NCBI GenBank assembly: GCA_002943765.1
Contig: PQWQ01000025.1
Location: 496,001-560,000 of the forward strand
Reading direction: 5' to 3'
Source: Psoroptes ovis
Lineage: Eukaryota > Arthropoda > Arachnida > Sarcoptiformes > Psoroptidae
DNA: 64,000 nucleotides
Position 1 is the first letter of the stretch. Each line of letters starts with the position of its first letter. Below are positions 35,301 through 45,453 of this stretch, piece after piece. Both the position numbers and the translations under genes were made by a program. Under the pieces are notes generated by a model that did not search any database, was not told the DNA's origin, and worked only from the letters and a program-made list of their open reading frames with translations.

Positions 35301-37590
35301 GTTTGCTTGTTAAGCCTTAAGCCTTAAATTAGTAAATTTGATTGCTCATAGAGTTTATGTATTGATTTGTGTACTTGTGTGCTTTATATTAACTCAAATA
35401 CAATAAAGTTTATTTGAGAAAAAAATAAAACCTTTGAGTATATTTGAAGCTTTGTGAATATTTCAGTGTGATTGGTTTTGTTTTGGCTAAATGGTGCCCA
35501 ATGAGTGAAAATGAATGGTAGCTTCACTGCAAGATTTCACTGTAAGATTTCAATGGTTTACACTTAACAGAGGATTTTGATTCGATTTCGTTAATTTCCC
35601 TCAATTTCATAATTAATAAATAATCGATTATATAATCGATAGTAATTGAAACTTGAATCATTATTATTATGGTGATTATTATCAGTAATTATTACCAATC
35701 GATCAGTTACAGTTTACAGCAGCTCAATGATTAATTCGTTTATCTTTCGAATAATAATGAAAATTGATTTAGATCATTTGTCTCTGTGTGTGTGTGTGTT
35801 TGTTTGTATGTATTTCAATTTCCAGCAAACAATTTGCCGAATTGTCTTAATGGAAATATAATGAAACATTGAATTCATTCATTCATATGTTTTCTTATCG
35901 GATTTTATTTTCAAATACAAAACAAAAGCAAATGATAATTTATTGTTTTATTGTGTTACAAACAGTAGAGTTTTCTTATTGTTCGTAACGAATTCAATTA
36001 TTCACAATGGATAAGCAAAAATCATGAAACAATTGATGATGAATGTAATGAATGAATGCACTGAGATCTGGTGAAATATGTTTTTTCAATGTTATCATTT
36101 ATTTCAATGTTTATTTGAATGAAAATGTTTTTGGATCTTTGGTGAATGATGAGTTGTTTTCCCCCACTCTATTTTTCTGTGTTGTTTATTTTGATTTGTC
36201 TTTATTCTAAGCACACAAACATTTTTTTCTTGTTTTTTCAATGTGTGCATGTATGGGGGGGGTATATGTGTAGACTGTGTGACATGTACAACACACAGTG
36301 AACATGACAAAATATTTTTCGTGTGTATATATTTCACTGTGTATACATTTCATAGCGCCATTAGTTCAAATATTTTCAATGCCAATCATCATGCCGATAT
36401 AGATGTATCATGTATGTGTGGTATTTGATACATATTTTCAAGTTTGTACATGTTTGTTGTCTTATATGGCTTACTATTCCTCTTTACTTTTTTTCATTGT
36501 TTCATTATATGAATTATATTCATTCATTTATTAATCATTTTATCTTATTTATGAATATTTTGTTTCTACCCCTTTCCTTCCCACCCTTACAAATATTCAT
36601 GTACAAAAATTGTTACATGTGTGATATATGTGTGTGTATGGAATATAATCCAACACATAATCAAAATATTGATAACCATAAATATATAGCGGCGATGATG
36701 ATGACAATGATAATAATGAAAAAATAATGATAATTGACAAATCGAATAATAATAATTCAAATAAATGGATGAAAATTGAAAATTATATGAATAATAGAAG
36801 CCTTAATGATGATGTCTACAATAATAATAGAAATAATAATAATGAACAATTGGAATTTGAAAATGAAATGTTGAATGAATCATTAAATCATTTGAATGGT
36901 TTACATGTTATTAATAACAGTAATAATGATAATGGCGGGAAAAAATTAATTAACAATCAATCATCATCATCATCGTCGAAAACATTTGAAAATATCAAAA
37001 TGTTCAAGCATCAAGCATCATCATCAAATATAATTACCGAAAATGATGATACTGTCAATGATGATGCAAGCACCAATCAAATTGAATCATTGACGTCTAC
37101 TAATGATGATGAAGAATTATTTTATGATCCAAATGAAGATGTTTCCAATGAACAATGGCTAGAATCGAATCGTTTTTCACAAATATTAGCCACTAATGAT
37201 AGTCAAATTGACTCGGATTTAAAATTGAAAAAAATTGAAAGCGATGCCATCCTCAATTGTCCTTGTTGTATGACATTGCTTTGTATTGATTGTCAACAAC
37301 ATCAGCACTATAAAACACAATATCGTGCTATGTTTGTTATGAATTGCCGTGTAGATCCCGAAACTAAATTATTATTTCGTGATAAAGAAAAAATTCGTAG
37401 AAAATATTCGATGAAATGTAAGAAAAACAAGAAAAATCGTTCAAAATCGAGCAACGAAGATTCAAATACAATCACTGATGATGCAGATGATCGTTATAAT
37501 CCAGTTTATTGTTGTAAATGTAATACACAAGTAGCCATGTATGATTCGCAAGAAGTTTATCATTTCTTTTCAGTTATTGCTAGCCATTAA
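31854..37590 (+). CDS. EAPP: E2F-associated phosphoprotein (EAPP) homologue, two exons with a 4.8 kb intron
   Basis: Nuclear protein; the human homologue binds E2F factors and modulates their transcription. The main exon (36690-37590) carries the family's Cys-rich core: ESDAILNCPCCMTLLCIDCQ, HYKTQYRAMFVMNC, then YCCKCNTQVAMYD and EVYHFFSVIASH, with ELFYDPNEDV ahead of it. I propose that the true start is 31854-31924 (MDRNDYYYNDILDG, ending SDDQSYSS), spliced with consensus GTAAGT to the acceptor at 36688-36689. The joined codon AGC continues into GDDDDNDN, mirroring the SSSEDE stretch near the human amino end. The total is 323 residues; human is 285. If exon 1 is wrong, the fallback start is the ATG at 36727 (287 residues). 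The middle is Asn/Ser-rich. The weak pyrimidine tract before the acceptor is a caution. Confidence 0.82.
31984..32064. mobile_element. Mariner-like MITE, family 1 subtype B
   Basis: TAAGGTTGACCGCAAAGTTT to CTTTTCGGACAATCTAA; core TTGCCGGTTATATCGTAGAA. The left terminus has two substitutions in the normally constant GTCCGAAAAG. It starts 60 bp after EAPP exon 1. Confidence 0.83.
32471..32555. mobile_element. Mariner-like MITE, family 1 subtype A
   Basis: TTGGTGATTGTCCGAAAAGT to ACTTTTCGGACAACCTAA with core CATTCGGCTTAATCGAATAG. Confidence 0.86.
32638..32813. mobile_element. hAT-type MITE with 8 bp target-site duplication
   Basis: Perfect 15 bp terminal inverted repeats CAGTCATTCTCAACC / GGTTGAGAATGACTG enclose 176 bp. 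They are flanked by the direct duplication GTTTAAAT at 32630-32637 and 32814-32821. An 8 bp duplication and CAG...CTG ends are diagnostic of the hAT superfamily (Charlie-like termini). The inside includes GCGGCACA-type repeats and no coding capacity. Confidence 0.93.
33093..33180. mobile_element. Mariner-like MITE, family 1 subtype B
   Basis: TTAGGTGGTTGTCCGAAAAG to CTTTTCGAACTACCACCTAA. The inverted termini extend through the extra GGTGG/CCACC, so both ends share the longer form TTAGGTGGT. Confidence 0.86.
33714..33796. mobile_element. Mariner-like MITE, family 1 subtype A
   Basis: TTAGGCTGTCCGAAAAGTTC to AACTTTCCGGACAATCTAA; core CATTCGGCTAAATC, GAGTTGCTTATG. Confidence 0.87.
34391..34471. 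mobile_element. Mariner-like MITE, family 1 subtype A
   Basis: TTAGATTGTCCGAAAAGTTT to GAACTTTTCGGACAACCTAA; core in the opposite orientation to the copy at 33714. Confidence 0.87.
34865..34945. mobile_element. Mariner-like MITE, family 1 subtype A
   Basis: TGGTTGTCCGAAAAGTTC to AACTTTCCGTACAACCTAA; the left terminal bases are degraded (TTTC in place of TTAG). Confidence 0.83.
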
Positions 37591-38608
37591 TGGAATGAGA
37601 AACAAAAAATTTCACTGGGAAATTTTCCATAAAAATTCTCAAAAATTTTTCAAAAAAACTTTTAAAAATTTCGAAAAAATGAAAATTATCATAATTGTAT
37701 GCCCATATTGTGTGTAAGTATAAACATATAAACATCAATATTTAAAAAAAAAAACTTTAAGATTAAAACCTTTTCATTCATATTTGTTTATTTGTTTACA
37801 CAACAAAATGAATCAAAATCAAAATAAACTTTTAAACATCTTTATTTATTTTCATTTTTGCTCAATATTCTTAGAAGTGCATTTGTTGAAGGAAGAAAAA
37901 GCGAAATTTTTCTCAAAGAAAATTTATGGAAAAATACTGAAATTCTTCAGCAAAAATTGAATGCCTTGAAGGCATTGCAGCAACAACCATGAAAATTATC
38001 TGAAGAAAAAAAAATACTTAAAAATGTCAATGTATTCATCCGCATATTTGAATTCATTCAAAATTCAAAATTTGAAAAATTCCCACTTCTGCCGTCCATA
38101 AATGTTTATGGGGCTAAATTCGGCTGAGGATGTATGTATATTGAATTGTAATTATGCTTAGTATTTCTAGGACTTATTCAAATACAATGAATATTGATTC
38201 GTTGACAATTTCATTTTGATCATTTTATTTTATTTTTTCGTGTATTAAAATAACGTAAATTTAAATTAATTATGCAACCAACGAATCACCAGCCGAACAA
38301 CCAAGTTAATACAACCAAGCAAGTAAATACAAACAATAATCAATCAATCAATTTTGTTTCGGTTGTTCAGTTGTTGTTCATGTAAATTAAGTAACAATGT
38401 TTGTGTTTGACTCGCAATGACATTTATTTTGGAAATTAAATAAATAAAACAATGATGAATGAATATTTAATGAAATAAAATAAAATAAAAAACTTTGTAT
38501 TTGTGGAAATTAAGTACAAGAAAATAAATAAATGAACTTGAATATTACAAGACGACAATACTTTATTTGGCGTAACGAAACTTATAAATTTCATTTGGCA
38601 AGTTTGTA

Positions 38609-38690
38609 ATAGGCTGTCCGAAAAGTTCTTGCCGATTTTTCCAATGATTTTCTACGATATAATCGGCCAAAATTTTTCGGACAAGCTAAT
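38609..38690. mobile_element. Mariner-like MITE, family 1 subtype B
   Basis: ATAGGCTGTCCGAAAAGTTC to TTTTTCGGACAAGCTAA; core TGATTTTCTACGATATAATC. Confidence 0.84.
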
Positions 38691-40801
38691 AGTTTTTCCA
38701 ATGCATAGAAATTCAATGGGGAAAATTTTTTTATTGATTTTTTGTTTGTTTCATTTCATTTCATTTCACTTTGAAAGTGAAATGATATTGATTGTTTTGC
38801 TCTCTCCGAGCAGCAGCAGCAGCAGCAGCAGAGATTTAAAACATTTACAATTTTTTTAATTAAATCAGAAGAAATAATAAACTTAAAATAAACAAAGGTG
38901 ACGATTTTATGATTGATTTTTCTTATTGATTTTTTTTCATTTTCAATAATAACAACAACTCGATGTATTTACACATGCAAAATGACATTCAAAAAGTTTT
39001 AAAGAAAAATTTTCTAACAAAAATTGGCTGCTCAAAAAAAATGCCGGCAAAAAATTTTCGGCGCCATCGACCATTGAGCGCCGGCTCTGTTGTATATGCA
39101 ATGACTATATAGACGTACCACTACGTCAGCAGCTTTTGAAAATTTGTTCTATGAGCAAACGTATTAATACGTCAGCAGCAAAAATTTCTATTTTTTAAAA
39201 TGAGAGAAAAAAAATCTAAGAAATTGAAAGAGAAAAATTTGAAAGAAAAATCAAAACTTAGTCATTTGTCTATTTTTGAAATAAGTAAGTAAGCAAATAA
39301 GACAATAAAATCACAAAAATTGAGCAAGAAAAATATGTGTGTAACAAACAAACAAACATCAGCAGCCAGTTGTACATTGCAGCCATTTCAAAATTCATTT
39401 GAAAATGTGTCGAATACACACACACCAAAAAGCGGCAAAATTTATTTCCGACCATTATTTTTCTTTTACCAATGTGGACAAATGTATCGGCGGCCAAAAT
39501 AATGGTCAAATAATTTTTTGGTTTTTTGGTGAAAAAAACATATTTTTTTGTGTTTCAGTGTTTCAGTGTTCAGTGTCCATGAACGACTGTCCCAAAGATA
39601 ATGGGTAAGAATTTCGATTCAAAATCATCATTTCAGAGACAACAATGCCCGATTTGGAAATCTTGGACGATTTTCGGACGATTCTGGACCATCAATGGAC
39701 GGCCTGTGGTGCGTTTTGCTGTGTATTTGTTGTTTGGTGTCTGTGTATTCGGAAGCCACATAAAAGACCATAATCATCATCATCCTACACATCGAAGATT
39801 CTTAGAAATCGAAAGCATTTTTTTGGACACCAAAGAAAAATTCAAAGAAATTTTTCATCTTCGAGAAAATTCCTTGAAAAAAAAATCGATGCGATACGAC
39901 TAATGATGACTGAATTTCATATTGTCGACTTGCTTTATGATTTGTCATTTCATACCGGTAAATTTCAGAGTTTCACTGGAAATTTTCTCCATGATAAGCA
40001 TTCACCTTTGAAATGGAAGCTTTTATCAATCAAAAATATCAAGCCATTCATTGCTTATTAATCTAATCATCGTTTAAATGACAAGAAACCGGAGAATTCC
40101 CTTTGTCTTACTACTTCTGTGCCTTTCAATGCATTTTCAATGAATTTTCCTTTGTCTTATTTCTTCCGAATGTGGTTCCTTTGAATCGGGCGAATCATTC
40201 GTGGAAATGAAGAAAATGAAATGAAAAAAATGAATCAAAACACATCCATTTGGGTGTATATAGCAGCATCCATGCAAATATAAATCTTGGAAAACATCGA
40301 TGAATGGATGGATGGATATATATAGCATTCTGGTTTAGCAATTTATAGCAAAAATAAACGATAAACAAATGGCGACCATTTTTTAAGGAATTTTTTTTTT
40401 GTTCCTTAAGAAAAAAACCATTCATGTATTAACACTGCTTCAATACACGAAATGAAGGACAAGATGTTCTATTTCTACTCAGGTCTTGCTCATCACGCCA
40501 CAGACACGGGCATTTCGACTATTTCGACATGTATGACTGGTCAGGTTTCGAGCAGCCGTCTTAAATTTTGAAAACAAAAATAGATGAATTTTAAATCCAT
40601 TTGTAACCATTTTTTTTTACTAAAACTTTTTTTTGTTTTCGAATATTTCCACTTGATGTATTTTAAGAATTTTTTTTTGGGAAAACAAATGGAAAATTTC
40701 AAACATCCATTTGTTATAAAATTATGACAACATTCAATGAAGAAATGAATGGAATTTGCATTCATTTCATTTCGGTTACACATACGTTCATTCGGAAATT
40801 T

Positions 40802-42366
40802 TCTATGGCATTTTTCCCATTGATTTTCAATGGCAAAAAAAAATTGGAAAAAATCGAAAAAGTCTAAGGCTATAGTACGTGGAAATTTTCAAAAAAATCG
40901 AAAAAATTTTCTCCATTGTTTTTCTATGGCATTTTTCCCATTGATTTTCAATGGCAAAAAAAATTGGAAAAAATCGAAAAAATCTAAGGCTATAGCCTTT
41001 GGAAATTTTCGAAAAATCGAAAAATTTTCTCCATTGTTTTTCTATGGCATTTTTCCCATTGATTTTCAATGGCAAAAAAATTGGAAAAAATCGAAAAAAT
41101 CTAAGGCTATAGTACGTGGAAATTTTCAAAAAAATCGAAAAAATTTTCGCCATTGTTTTTCTATGGCATTTTTCCCATTGATTTTCAATGGCAAAAAAAA
41201 TTGGAAAAAATCGAAAAAATCTAAGGCTATAGCCTTTGGAAATTTTCAAAAAAATCGAAAAAATTTTCTCCATTGTTTTTCTATGGCATTTTTCCCATTG
41301 TTTTTCTATGGCAAAAAAAAAATTGGAAAAAATCGAAAAAATCTAAGGCTATAGCCTTTGGAAATTTTCGAAAAATCGAAAAATTTTCTCCATTGTTTTT
41401 CTATGGCATTTTTCCCATTGATTTTCAATGGCAAAAAAAATTGGAAAAAATCGAAAAAATCTAAGGCTATAGCCTTTGGAAATTTTCAAAAAAATCGAAA
41501 AAATTTTCTCCATTGTTTTTCTATGGCATTTTTCCCATTGTTTTTCTATGGCAAAAAAAAATTGGAAAAAATCGAAAAAATCTAAGGCTATAGCCTTTGG
41601 AAATTTTCAAAAAAATCGAAAAAATTTTCTCCATTGTTTTTCTATGGCATTTTTCCCATTGTTTTTCTATGGCAAAAAAAAATTGGAAAAAATCGAAAAA
41701 ATCTAAGGCTATAGCCTTTGGAAATTTTCAAAAAAATCGAAAAAATTTTCTCCATTGTTTTTCTATGGCATTTTTCCCATTGTTTTTCTATGGCAAAAAA
41801 AAATTGGAAAAAATCGAAAAAATCTAAGGCTATAGCCTTTGGAAATTTTCAAAAAAATCGAAAAAATTTTCTCCATTGTTTTTCTATGGCATTTTTCCCA
41901 TTGATTTTCAATGGCAAAAAAAATTGGAAAAAATCGAAAAAATCTAAGGCTATAGCCTTTGGAAATTTTCAAAAAAATCGAAAAAATTTTCTCCATTGTT
42001 TTTCTATGGCATTTTTCCCATTGATTTTCAATGGCAAAAAAAATTGGAAAAAATCGAAAAAATCTAAGGCTATAGCCTTTGGAAATTTTCAAAAAAATCG
42101 AAAAAATTTTCTCCATTGTTTTTCTATGGCATTTTTCCCATTGATTTTCAATGGCAAAAAAAATTGGAAAAAATCGAAAAAATCTAAGGCTATAGCCTTT
42201 GGAAATTTTCGAAAAATCGAAAAATTTTCTCCATTGTTTTTCTATGGCATTTTTCCCATTGATTTTCAATGGCAAAAAAAATTTGGAAAAAATCGAAAAA
42301 ATCTAAGGCTATAGCCTTTGGAAATTTTCTAAAAATCGAAAAATTTTCTCCATTGTTTTTCTATGG
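40802..42366. repeat. Satellite: about 13 tandem copies of a ~120 bp unit
   Basis: Each unit starts TTCTATGGCATTTTTCCCAT, continues through AAATTGGAAAAAATCGAAAA and CTAAGGCTATAG, and ends TTTTCTCCATTG. Unit starts fall at about 40802, 40921, 41040, 41160, 41280, 41400, 41520, 41641, 41762, 41882, 42002, 42122 and 42240, with a truncated last copy near 42360. Variants alternate (CCATTGATTTTCAATGG or CCATTGTTTTTCTATGG; AGTACGTGG or AGCCTTTGG), and similar variants are clustered, which indicates block duplication. Within units, CCATTG...CAATGG is a small palindrome. Because the period is close to a multiple of three, both strands look open for long stretches; I do not regard these as genes. Confidence 0.95.
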
Positions 42367-43170
42367 CTGGTGTTCGGCAATGGCAAAGTTCTACTCAAAT
42401 TAAATCAACCAAACACAAACAAAAATGCTGATACATTTCAGAATAAAGATCATCAATATTCATATTTCAAATTAATTAGAAATCCAAAAAATAATTGAAA
42501 TTGATTTCGGGGAAGCTCATAGCTCAATCGTGAAACGAAACATAATTAATACATTCAAATGAATTCGATATTGATCAATTTTTGTTCATTGGCAATAAAT
42601 GAATTGAAATGAAATGAAATTATCATAATTACATTTTTTGTCTTTGAATGTAAATCAATGGAAATGGAAAATGAATGGAAAAACAAATTTGAATATTTGA
42701 ATTTGAAATAGATAACGATACTTGATTCTCCACGATTCTCAACGAATCATAATACACACACCAACGACAACAGCAGCCACGTTGAAATGAATACATAATT
42801 CATTTGATTTATTTATGAATTAATTATGATTCATAATTACCCAAAACATGAAATTAAATGGAGCCAGGATTCGAGGATAATAAACCAGGGTGAAATCATT
42901 CGGACGATTCAATGATTGCCCCGATTGCTTTTTCGGGGTCAGATATTGGAGAAATCAAAAATTGTGAATATATTTATTGCACTGCAATCGAAGCCATATC
43001 TGCGCAAGCCAACAACCTGCTACTCGCAATTTTATTTAATTTCTTTGGGATATTTTTTTTTCAAAGATATTTATTTTATCACTAATTTGTGAAATGACAA
43101 ATTTACTCACTTTAAGGAAATTAATAAATTTAATATCTTAGATATGTGTGGCTTAAGAAATGTTTTCATT

Positions 43171-43249
43171 TTGGTTGTCCGAAAAGTTCTGCCCGGTTAA
43201 TCGATAGAGTTGTTCATGAAAATCTGCCAAAACTTTACGGATACGCTAA
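43171..43249. mobile_element. Mariner-like MITE, family 1 subtype A (degenerate)
   Basis: TTGGTTGTCCGAAAAGTTC to ACTTTACGGATACGCTAA; core GGTTAATCGATAGAGTTG. The right end is mutated. Confidence 0.8.
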
Positions 43250-43915
43250 TATTTCTAATGTTTATTATTGCTATTATCTATGACTAACTGTGACAAACAA
43301 TGTGTAAATAAGTTTTTTCTGTTAAAATACAGATGAAAAAGGCAAATATAATGAATGATTCATGGTAATTTCTCCTCTGCTGTTTTTGTTTTGTTTGTCC
43401 GTATAGTCATAGTCACTATCTATGCATTCAAATGGAAATATGAACACAAATGAGAGCGAAATTCAATGTTTTTTTCGGCAAATTTTTGACATTGAAAAAC
43501 AATGGCAGTCGTGAACACACATTTGCTCATATATGCGCCATCAATATTTCGGGTATTTGTATTTGAAATTAATGAATTAGAGTTATTTTCTTCTTTGTGC
43601 GAAATTTTAAATACATTTTTCCATCGATCCATTTCTTCTTTGGTCCATTCCACATTCCGATGATTTTTCAAATATATTTGAAAGTTTTTCGTTTAAATGA
43701 ATGGAAAAATGTTGGCTTCACTGCATTAAATTTGTCCGAAATTATTGTTGGATTATGAAAGCAGCTTTCCACTCGACAGGCGCCTGATGGGCACCCGGGG
43801 CCATCATTTTCAATGGAACAGCAGTTGAGCTTCGAGTTTTAGATCAAAGAGTTTCAAAACGAAGGAGCCAAAGTCCAATATGACAATTCAGCCAGAAATT
43901 AACGAATCAAATTTT

Positions 43916-43992
43916 GAGGTTGTCCGAAAAGTTCATTCCGCTCAATGACATGGTTGTTCGATGAAAAACAGACAGAACTTTTCGGACAACCT
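43916..43992. mobile_element. Mariner-like MITE, family 1 subtype A (degenerate)
   Basis: TGAGGTTGTCCGAAAAGTTC to AACTTTTCGGACAACCT; core CATTCCGCTCAATGACATGG is diverged. Confidence 0.8.
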
Positions 43993-45453
43993 GTGAATAT
44001 TTATTTATTTTTAAATCAAATTTTATTTTATTTATTCAATTTTTTTCCAAAAAAAAGAGATTAAAATTATAATAATTAAAATAATTAAATTGATTGAAAT
44101 TTGAAACATTTGAGACACAAAGAACAAAGAAAAAGAAAAAACAATGAAATGAATTAGAATTGAATATTTGAATATGAATTGAATTTGAATCGATTGAGAT
44201 TTTGCATTAAATATACAATATTTTAGATTCGTTTTTTTTTGTTGGATTTTTTTTTGCTTTTTATTAATTGATTAATTAATCGATTAATTAATTAAAATGA
44301 ATGAAAAAACACAAATTTTTGCTGAAATGAAAATAAATGAAATGTGAAAGAACAAAGAAACCAAAAACGAAATTAAGGAACGCGTGTGTGAAACATATTC
44401 GTATTATTTGAAATAATTTGAATTGAATTTTTGAATCGATCGAAAATTGAGACAAACAAACCAAAGAATGAATGAATGAATGAAAGAAACGAATAAAAGA
44501 ATAAAACACGTGTTTTTTTTTTAAACTGAAAAATGATTAAAATCTCTGCGTTTAAAACGGTTGTATTTATGGTGGTGTGTCGTGTGAATGATGAGTGACT
44601 GTGTCTATGGTGGTGTGGATAAATGTTTTTCAATGTGTAATGTGTGTCAATAATGTATCTCTGTGTGTACGTGTGTGTTATGTGTGTATTTGTTTGTTTA
44701 TGTGTTTGTGATTTTAACAATTTGTAATAATTCATTTATAATGAGAGAGCAAAAAATGAATGAAATTGAACTGAAATTGAAAATGAGAAAAAACGAGAGA
44801 GAGAGAGAGAGCAAATGTGAATCATTATTAATCATTATTAATCAAATAATGTTATAATCTTATAATTTAAAATTATTATTTTTCAAATTCTTGATTCTTA
44901 TTCTCAAATTTTGAATTATAAAGGAATTATTATCATTATTATTATTATTATTGATAACATAATTTATTCAATTATTATTTAACAAAATACTATTTCATTT
45001 AAAAATGTGTGATTGATTGATTGATTGGATAATATATGAATATTGATTTTCAATAGATTTTAATTAATTTTCATTATAAATATCTCAATTTATGCACTAG
45101 AAACTCGTATAAATATTAACTCATCACCTGCTCGCGATATTTAATATACTTTAACACGCACACACACAGCAATAAACTACTCTCACACACATTTATTTAT
45201 ACACACACACACACGCTCTCATCATAAATGTTTATTATTATTATTAGTTTTAATTAGTGATATTTGAGAAATTATTGTTTTGAAATATTTATTATTATTA
45301 ATTTATTAATCATTTCCAATCATTATTATTCATTAATATTTTTTTTTTTGAAATTAATAATTTATTTATTTATATTTTTCGTTGTTTGTTTTGCTTGGTG
45401 TTTTGGTTGGTTGAATGAATAGTTGGTTAATTGTTGATGCAAATAATAATAAA

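Larger units (their letters stand above)
31925..36689 (+). other. Proposed first intron of EAPP, rich in mobile elements
   Basis: 4.77 kb with six family 1 MITEs (31984, 32471, 33093, 33714, 34391, 34865), one hAT-type MITE (32638-32813) and a TTA microsatellite near 32293-32321. Several open frames of 60-127 codons occur but are low complexity or overlap MITEs. No exon recognised. Confidence 0.7.
37591..45453. other. Long gene-free region between EAPP and calmodulin
   Basis: No supported coding region in 7.9 kb. It contains the EAPP and calmodulin 3' UTRs, three family 1 MITEs (38609, 43171, 43916), a (CAG)n tract at 38811-38831, a 120 bp-unit satellite (40802-42366), and GT/CA and GA microsatellites near 44640-44810 and 45150-45215. 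Two patches are less AT-rich than their surroundings (42880-43020 and 43760-43820) and unexplained. Confidence 0.6.

Noticed and set aside
36410..36726. 105-codon open frame just upstream of EAPP
   Set aside because: Hydrophobic and low complexity, in a frame that does not fit the EAPP splice; considered intronic.
39601..39903. 100-codon open frame (MGKNFDSKSS)
   Set aside because: No family recognised, no splice or promoter support, and the region is otherwise non-coding.
40452..40562. Short open frame (MKDKMFYFYSGLAHHATDTG)
   Set aside because: Slightly higher G/C than its surroundings but only 36 codons, with no matching family or exon boundaries.
40827..42314. Long open frames on both strands giving Lys/Phe-rich repeated peptides
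   Set aside because: They exist because the satellite period is a multiple of three; both strands are equally open, composition is low complexity, and there is no splice or promoter context.
42940..42965. CCCCGA/TCGGGG hairpin as a histone-type 3' stem-loop or small RNA gene
   Set aside because: It lacks the flanking sequence of a histone 3' end and no histone gene is nearby.
43420..43671. 83-codon minus-strand open frame
   Set aside because: No recognisable domain and no flanking signals; adjacent to the Cys-rich stretch but in no clear splice relation.
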